A DNA stretch of 64,000 nucleotides from Microplitis mediator (Eukaryota > Arthropoda > Insecta > Hymenoptera > Braconidae). Each line of letters begins with the position of its first letter. The stretch's first letter is position 1. Shown here one piece after another: positions 60,001 to 64,000 of this stretch. The stretch is from positions 25,486,331 to 25,550,330 of the forward strand of contig NC_079970.1 in assembly GCF_029852145.1 (NCBI RefSeq). Reading direction: 5' to 3'. The translations under genes were made by a program, and so were the position numbers. The notes below the pieces were generated by a model. That model was given only the letters and a program-made list of their open reading frames with translations. It was not told the DNA's origin and did not search any database.

Positions 60001-61133
60001 TAACGCCATAGTAACCCGAGATGCCCCGCTCCCAATGAAAGGGATAATAAAACTATGGGAAAAAACAGGAGTAAAAAAGCAGAGCTAAAAAATTCAGAGC
60101 AAAAAATTACGATCGAGTGTCTATTTAGACAAACATTTTTAGTTATCGCTGATCCAATTGGATTCCATCAATTACCAGCAGAGTTAGTTTATGGCCATTT
60201 ATTTAGCGCCTTTGTATTCGTTCATTCTCCGTGTTTCCTCTTCTACTTGTTTTTAATTCTTTTCATTTTATTCTACTGTAGTAAACCCCCCAATGCTATT
60301 GGATATCGTGTGTACCTATATATCTGCAGACATATATATGTGTACGTACGTATGGATGTATATATAATCGAGAGAGAGAGAAAGCTAGAGAGCTATGCAC
60401 CAGTGGCGAGTTTCAACGTCGACCAAATATCGATTACTATGGACCAACGGCTAATTCCCGACCTCTTGAATTTACGTTTTAGCTAACTTGCTTATCGTGC
60501 TATTTTCCCGGGAATCTATATATCCGTAACGATGTTTGTAATTACTAAATATTTGTCTGAAATGTTGGCAAAGTAAATAAGAGTAAACTAAATTTAATGT
60601 ATATATTATAACTTATTATATTATTTTGCCCTGCAGTGGATATTTAAATGGTAAATTTTGAAATCATGATCGAAATGTTATCGCGAATACGGACATTAAA
60701 AACGTCTATTTCGACGGCACCTCGTTTGAGCATTTCTTTTTACTTTTTTTTCGGTTTTTTTATTATTCTTTTTTGTTCTGCCTTTTTTTTTATCGTAATA
60801 AAAAGACTAGTGATGTGGGAAGCCTCGTCTAAAATGGAGGCCGAATCCCTGCGGCACTCGAACTAGTTGTAGTAGTGGGTATAGTTCTACTACTTCTACT
60901 AGTACTAGTTGAGTAGTAGAGTAGTAGACAATGGGATGTGAAAAAGAGTGAAAAAGACCGCACACAAACCTTTAGTCTTGCAGCTTCGAGCTTGATCAAA
61001 CAGTAGTCCGTTTTTCCAGCTGCCAATAATAGGATTGCATCAGATAGATGTGTTCGGAAACGAAAACTTATGTTAGTACTGCCTTTGGCTTCTTGTACCG
61101 GAAAGTGGATGTAACTCGAACCATAAAATGATA
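39092..61133 (-). CDS. kon: Chondroitin sulfate proteoglycan 4 / NG2 homologue (kon-tiki/perdido), 5' partial
   Basis: Large type-I membrane proteoglycan; the Drosophila orthologue guides muscle-tendon and glial attachment. Nine exons seen (minus): 61,133-60,970; 56,608-56,377; 54,615-54,399; 52,069-51,472; 49,488-49,243; 47,542-47,345; 45,114-44,910; 44,694-41,456; 41,110-39,092. Phases match and encode 2,371 residues. The first exon begins inside a codon, so the signal-peptide exon is missing. Domains: laminin G 1 (about 1-170), laminin G 2 (about 195-370), a Cys-rich EGF-like piece (about 370-400), then CSPG repeats. I count 15 FTQ-x(6-8)-YxH-type repeat signatures, the number in human NG2. 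One TM helix (ILILGMLLGVFVLGIFTII, about 2,215-2,237) precedes a cytoplasmic tail of about 130 aa ending RRNQYWV, the same QYWV PDZ-binding end as NG2. Confidence 0.94.
45173..45922. mobile_element. GGGTGGGGCAGAGCGGCCCCCC-ended element in CSPG4 intron
   Basis: Left GGGTGGGGCAGAGCGGCCCC and right GGGGCCGCTCTGCCCCACCC are perfect inverted ends, each bordered by TA-rich DNA. An extra copy of the terminus lies at about 45,316, and CCATTTTGCCCCA/CCATTTTGTCCCA blocks occur near the right side. It belongs by end sequence to the G-rich-terminus group of 26,141, 27,900 and 33,151. Non-coding. Confidence 0.75.
45934..46782. mobile_element. TA-flanked fold-back element with about 240-bp arms in CSPG4 intron
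   Basis: Ends TA|GGGTGGCGCAAAAAAACCGA and TCGGTTTTTTTGCGCCACCC|TA. The arms pair for about 240 bp (blocks AAAATCAGCTCGATAAAAAA, GAGGTCGCTCACGAATTTTG, GGCAGCAATAGTTTATATT and their complements), leaving a loop of about 300 bp. Open frames on both strands in the arms are mirror translations and not genes. TA duplication and long arms suggest a non-autonomous Tc1/mariner-type fold-back. Confidence 0.8.
47993..48016. repeat. (AT)n microsatellite
   Basis: Simple TA-dinucleotide run in a CSPG4 intron. Similar runs occur at 5,788-5,822, 45,151-45,172, 50,262-50,275 and 59,500-59,518. Confidence 0.7.
53216..54139. mobile_element. ACTTCCCGCT-ended element, copy 2, with nested insertion
   Basis: Starts ACTTCCCGCTAAGAAAATTG and ends AGCTGGAAGT. 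Same body as 3,541-4,275, including the GTATG/GTACG microsatellite (about 53,588-53,626) and AACCG(T/A)C modules. A hAT-like element (53,255-53,470) splits its left end. It sits in the intron between CSPG4 exons three and four. Confidence 0.75.
53255..53470. mobile_element. hAT-like element with perfect 8-bp target duplication
   Basis: Ends ATGTACCTGAAGATCGGAAC and CGATCTTCAGGTACAT are inverted. AAATTTGG lies directly on both sides (53,247-53,254 and 53,471-53,478). The host repeat resumes afterwards, and the sister copy at 3,541 lacks the insertion. The plus-strand frame reading through it is an artefact. Confidence 0.85.
57481..58287. mobile_element. TA-flanked CACCGG/GGTGTAAA array element in CSPG4 first intron
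   Basis: Ends TA|CACTGTAAAAAGAGCGGTGT and GGTGATTTTTTACAGTG|TA. The left half is an array of CGGTGTAAAAGCGG and CCGGTGTTAAA motifs, the right half the inverted TTTAACACCGG motifs, with a unique middle at about 57,930-58,050. The right half matches bases 1-254. A 62-bp higher-order tandem repeat lies in the left half. Translated frames (for example FTPVLLCFYT repeats) are artefacts. Confidence 0.85.
57605..57890. repeat. 62-bp tandem repeat, five units
   Basis: The block GCGGAGTAAAATCGG recurs at 57,616, 57,678, 57,740, 57,802 and 57,864, exactly 62 bp apart. Each unit itself contains three diverged sub-motifs of about 20 bp (GTGTAAAAGCGGGGTAACC-like). A recent higher-order amplification inside the array element. 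Confidence 0.9.
58290..60960. other. Rest of CSPG4 first visible intron
   Basis: AT-rich intron with no supported exon. The laminin G sequence joins directly from 60,970 to 56,608 in phase, so neither the open frame at 59,148-59,375 nor the one at 60,055-60,486 belongs to CSPG4. A degenerate (TAC/TAG)n run lies near 60,865-60,928. Confidence 0.5.
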
Positions 61134-62774
61134 CTGCAATCAAATAAAAAAAATTTAATAAAAAGTAACGTGAGAAATAGATTTTTTACGCGGATTAACT
61201 GTTAATCTCGCTTGTAGGATTCATGTTTCAAAAATGATATTATCACTTTGTTCCTTTTTTTTTTTTCCATTTTTTGTTTCTTTTTGTTTTTTGTTGCGCG
61301 ATCGTAAAATAATGGACCGTTCGGATACATGTATGTGTATAAACATAAAACTCTCGTGTATTCAATTACTCGGGAAAAAACAAAAATATTTATTTTACGA
61401 GTTTCCACCATTGACGATGACTATTATCCGAGTAATTCAATATCAATTTTGTCCATCCGAGTGAAACTAACAGCAAACATCAACTGCGACACAGTAAAAA
61501 AGTGAAAAGTGATAAAAAAAAATATATAATCTCGCGGATGATACACAAATGTGTAATACGTCATGATGATTTTAAATGCGGTTTATATTTAAAAGGCGTA
61601 AAACGAACACGAGAGAATAATTAATTGAGATTGAAAGCTATATCATGTGTCTTCTTATTGTATATATTTGTGTATACAAAAAGCTCCAGCCAGGGTGTGT
61701 ATGTACGGTGTTGAAGCTGAAATACAAACGGTCGTTCTATATATTCATCGATAAATAAACTACCGCGAAACTCGAATGAGACAATCTAACAGTTGGAACA
61801 CGAACTCAATAAATACATGCAGACATATATATATGTATATGTTGTATGATAGCAGTAAATGAAGAGACTACATGAATGAAACTTTTATGTTTTCATCCAA
61901 TACATGGTTTAAAATTGAATTTAACATTGGGTTGAAAGGTACATTCCACAAATATCCATTTGTTTGTTCACATAGCAAACTCGCGTCTGTTTGAAGCTTT
62001 AAGCTTTTGAGCTTAGTGATGGTACTTTGCTTGGTTGCTTCTGTTATCCTAACAACAAGCTTCGACGCGGTGCACCAATATATATAACCCTGGAAAAGCT
62101 CAAGCTAATATCATTACTTTGTACAAAAATTTTCATAAGGAAAATTCTTTTAAGCCAGAAAATATAAACAACAAAGTCCTATTAATTTCTTACATCGTGT
62201 TCCCGAACAGAAATACCGATACAAGTCGCTCATGGGTTTTTTCTCTCCTTAGCTGTTTTTTTATCGACAGAATAAATTTTGTTTATATTTTCACTCTAGC
62301 GTTTTCTGCTTAATGATACTTTTTTTAAGCTGTTTTCATTATAATTTTTTTCCCGCTTTATTTTTAAAGCTAACAAAACTTGAACTACTTACAGCAAGAG
62401 CTATAAATCAATCTTGCTTTAATTTACTTTTTTATTATTTATTGTTATTATGCTTTTTTTATGGATTTCATTTTTTAATACAAAACTCTATTTACTTTAG
62501 CAATAAAACAACATAATAAAAGCTAATGCTTGACTTATAAATATTCAAATATTTATTGCTCTAATTTATATACACTATTATAATTTTATAAATTGACTTA
62601 CGCAAACTTTTTTATATTAAAATACTTTTTTTACATTTTACACTTCCGACATTAAATATTTAAGATATTTTTTAACGTTCTATGAACCATTTTAAAAACA
62701 TGGGGATTAAAGTATTTCCGTTGTGAAAATCTTTTTAGAAAAATAAACAAATAATTAAAAACTTTAAACTATTA
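61134..62774. other. Upstream intron or flank of CSPG4
   Basis: No signal-peptide exon with a phase-1 donor is recognisable on the minus strand here. AT-rich DNA without other genes. Confidence 0.4.
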
Positions 62775-63765
62775 TACGGAAAAAAAATTATAGGAAGTTT
62801 TGCTATGCATTATGGGAATGGTTCCCATAATGGTATGGGAATAGTACCTATACTACTATAGGGATGGTTCCCATATATTATGGGAATTATTCCCATAATG
62901 ATATGGGAAGCATTCCCATAATGGTATGGGAATCATTCCCATACTATTATGGGAATGTTTCCCATATTGGTATCGGAACTATTCCTATAATATTATGGGA
63001 ACTATTCCCATAATGTTATGGGAACCATCCCTATAATATCATAAAATTTTTTTTTGCACAATAGTGTAGAAATTTCCAAAATTTGAATTTTCTTGAATGT
63101 TTTGTGCTGACAAAAAATTCTTGTTAAAAATTTTAATGTTTTTTTGCCAAATACGATTTTTTTTTTTCAATGTTTGAATTTTTGTTTTTATGTTTAATAA
63201 TATTTCTGTGTATTGTAGAAGTGATTACCACGCTTCTTTAAATTAATTTATTCATAATAATATGGGAACCATTCCCATAATATTATAGGAATGGTTCCTA
63301 TAATAGTATGGGAACTATTCCCATAATATTATGGGAATGATTTCCATAATGGTATACGAACCATTCCAATTGCATTATGGGAATCATTCCCATAATATTA
63401 TGGGAATAGTTCCCATACTATTATAGGAACCATTCCCATAAATTATAGGAATCATTCCCATAATATTATGGGAATAGTTCCCATACTATTATAGGAACCA
63501 TTCCCATAATATTATGGGAATGGTTCCTATAATATTATAGAAAGTATTCCTATAAATTATAGGAACCATTCCTATAATTATAGGAACCATTCCTATAGTT
63601 TTATGGGTATCATTCCCATAATTATAGGAACTATTCCTATAATTATGGGAAACATTCCTATAATTATAGGAACCGTTCCCATAATTTATGGTCGTAATTC
63701 CTATGATGGTATAGGAAAAAATTTCACAAAATTATGGGAACCGCTGCCATAATTTTCTTTCCGTG
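62775..63765. mobile_element. CCCATAAT/ATTATGGG palindromic-array element
   Basis: Left TACGGAAAAAAAATTATAGG and right CCATAATTTTCTTTCCGTG|TA are diverged inverted ends. Two blocks (about 62,800-63,050 and 63,260-63,740) are made almost wholly of ATTCCCATAAT and ATTATGGGAAT motifs alternating in orientation every 10-22 bp, with an AT-rich spacer of about 210 bp between. The terminus matches that of the 30,688-31,757 element. Non-coding, with extreme hairpin potential. Confidence 0.85.
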
Positions 63766-64000
63766 TACTCGCTACAATATTTTTTTTCGCGCAATTACAG
63801 AAGCGAATAATGATAATTATTATTATTATTATAAATGAAAGAAAAAAAAACCGCATTACTGCAAAACAGAGCTTAACATCCTATTCAACATAAATAATTA
63901 TTTACAGAAAAAAAAAGTATATGATTCAAACAATACAGCAGTGTATAATTATAATAGTGTTTACGTGTAATCCGCTATATTATTAAAATTAACAAATTGT

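Noticed and set aside
60055..60486. 143-residue plus-strand open frame
   Set aside because: Low-complexity hydrophobic translation of intron DNA with microsatellite; no homology recognised.
62775..63765. CRISPR-like regular repeat array
   Set aside because: Repeats alternate in orientation with no unique spacers, in a eukaryotic context and between transposon-like ends.

Overview
The window is eukaryotic nuclear DNA from an insect. All six gene loci I can support are typical animal genes. Five of them contain or imply GT-AG introns, and the sixth is a single coding exon with an acceptor site just before its ATG. The DNA is strongly AT-rich and full of short inverted-repeat elements. A parasitoid wasp (Hymenoptera, braconid-like) fits the style of the sequence, but that is an inference. 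No bacterial, viral or organellar gene was recognised.

Layout. 1-10.3 kb is repeat-rich with no supported coding gene; a possible minus-strand 5' exon lies near 8.8 kb. 10.377-11.569 (+) is a four-exon retinol-dehydrogenase-like SDR. 13.69-16.86 (-) is a four-exon UVRAG homologue (autophagy and endosome trafficking). 18.80-21.02 (+) is a three-exon HDHD5-like HAD phosphatase. 22.07-23.63 (-) is a single-exon secreted or membrane protein of unknown function with a Gly/Pro-rich centre. 27.42-33.69 (+) is a ten-exon Patched-domain (RND/SSD) membrane protein. 33.79-35.06 (-) is a three-exon TSR2 homologue (ribosomal protein S26 chaperone), convergent with the Patched gene. 39.09-61.13 (-) is the large CSPG4/NG2 (kon-tiki/perdido) proteoglycan gene: nine exons seen, with the signal-peptide exon missing, probably beyond base 64,000.

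The genes do not form a pathway or operon; they are independent loci. Reconstructed splice phases are consistent across every exon junction of the SDR, UVRAG, HDHD5, Patched, TSR2 and CSPG4 models.

The most unusual content is in the non-coding DNA. Several TA-flanked elements with termini of the form CAC-N-G carry interiors made of one short motif iterated in both orientations (CACCGG, or CCCATAAT/ATTATGGG). Two further arrays (CACCGTG; CAAGTTGAC) have similar interiors but other termini. Separate families are long-arm fold-backs with TA duplications, GGGGAAGGGGGCAAA-type ends, CCCGAGTCGAAAT ends, and hAT-like small elements with 8-bp duplications. Many are nested, and in one case (37.4-38.6 kb) the opposite arm serves as an internal empty-site control.
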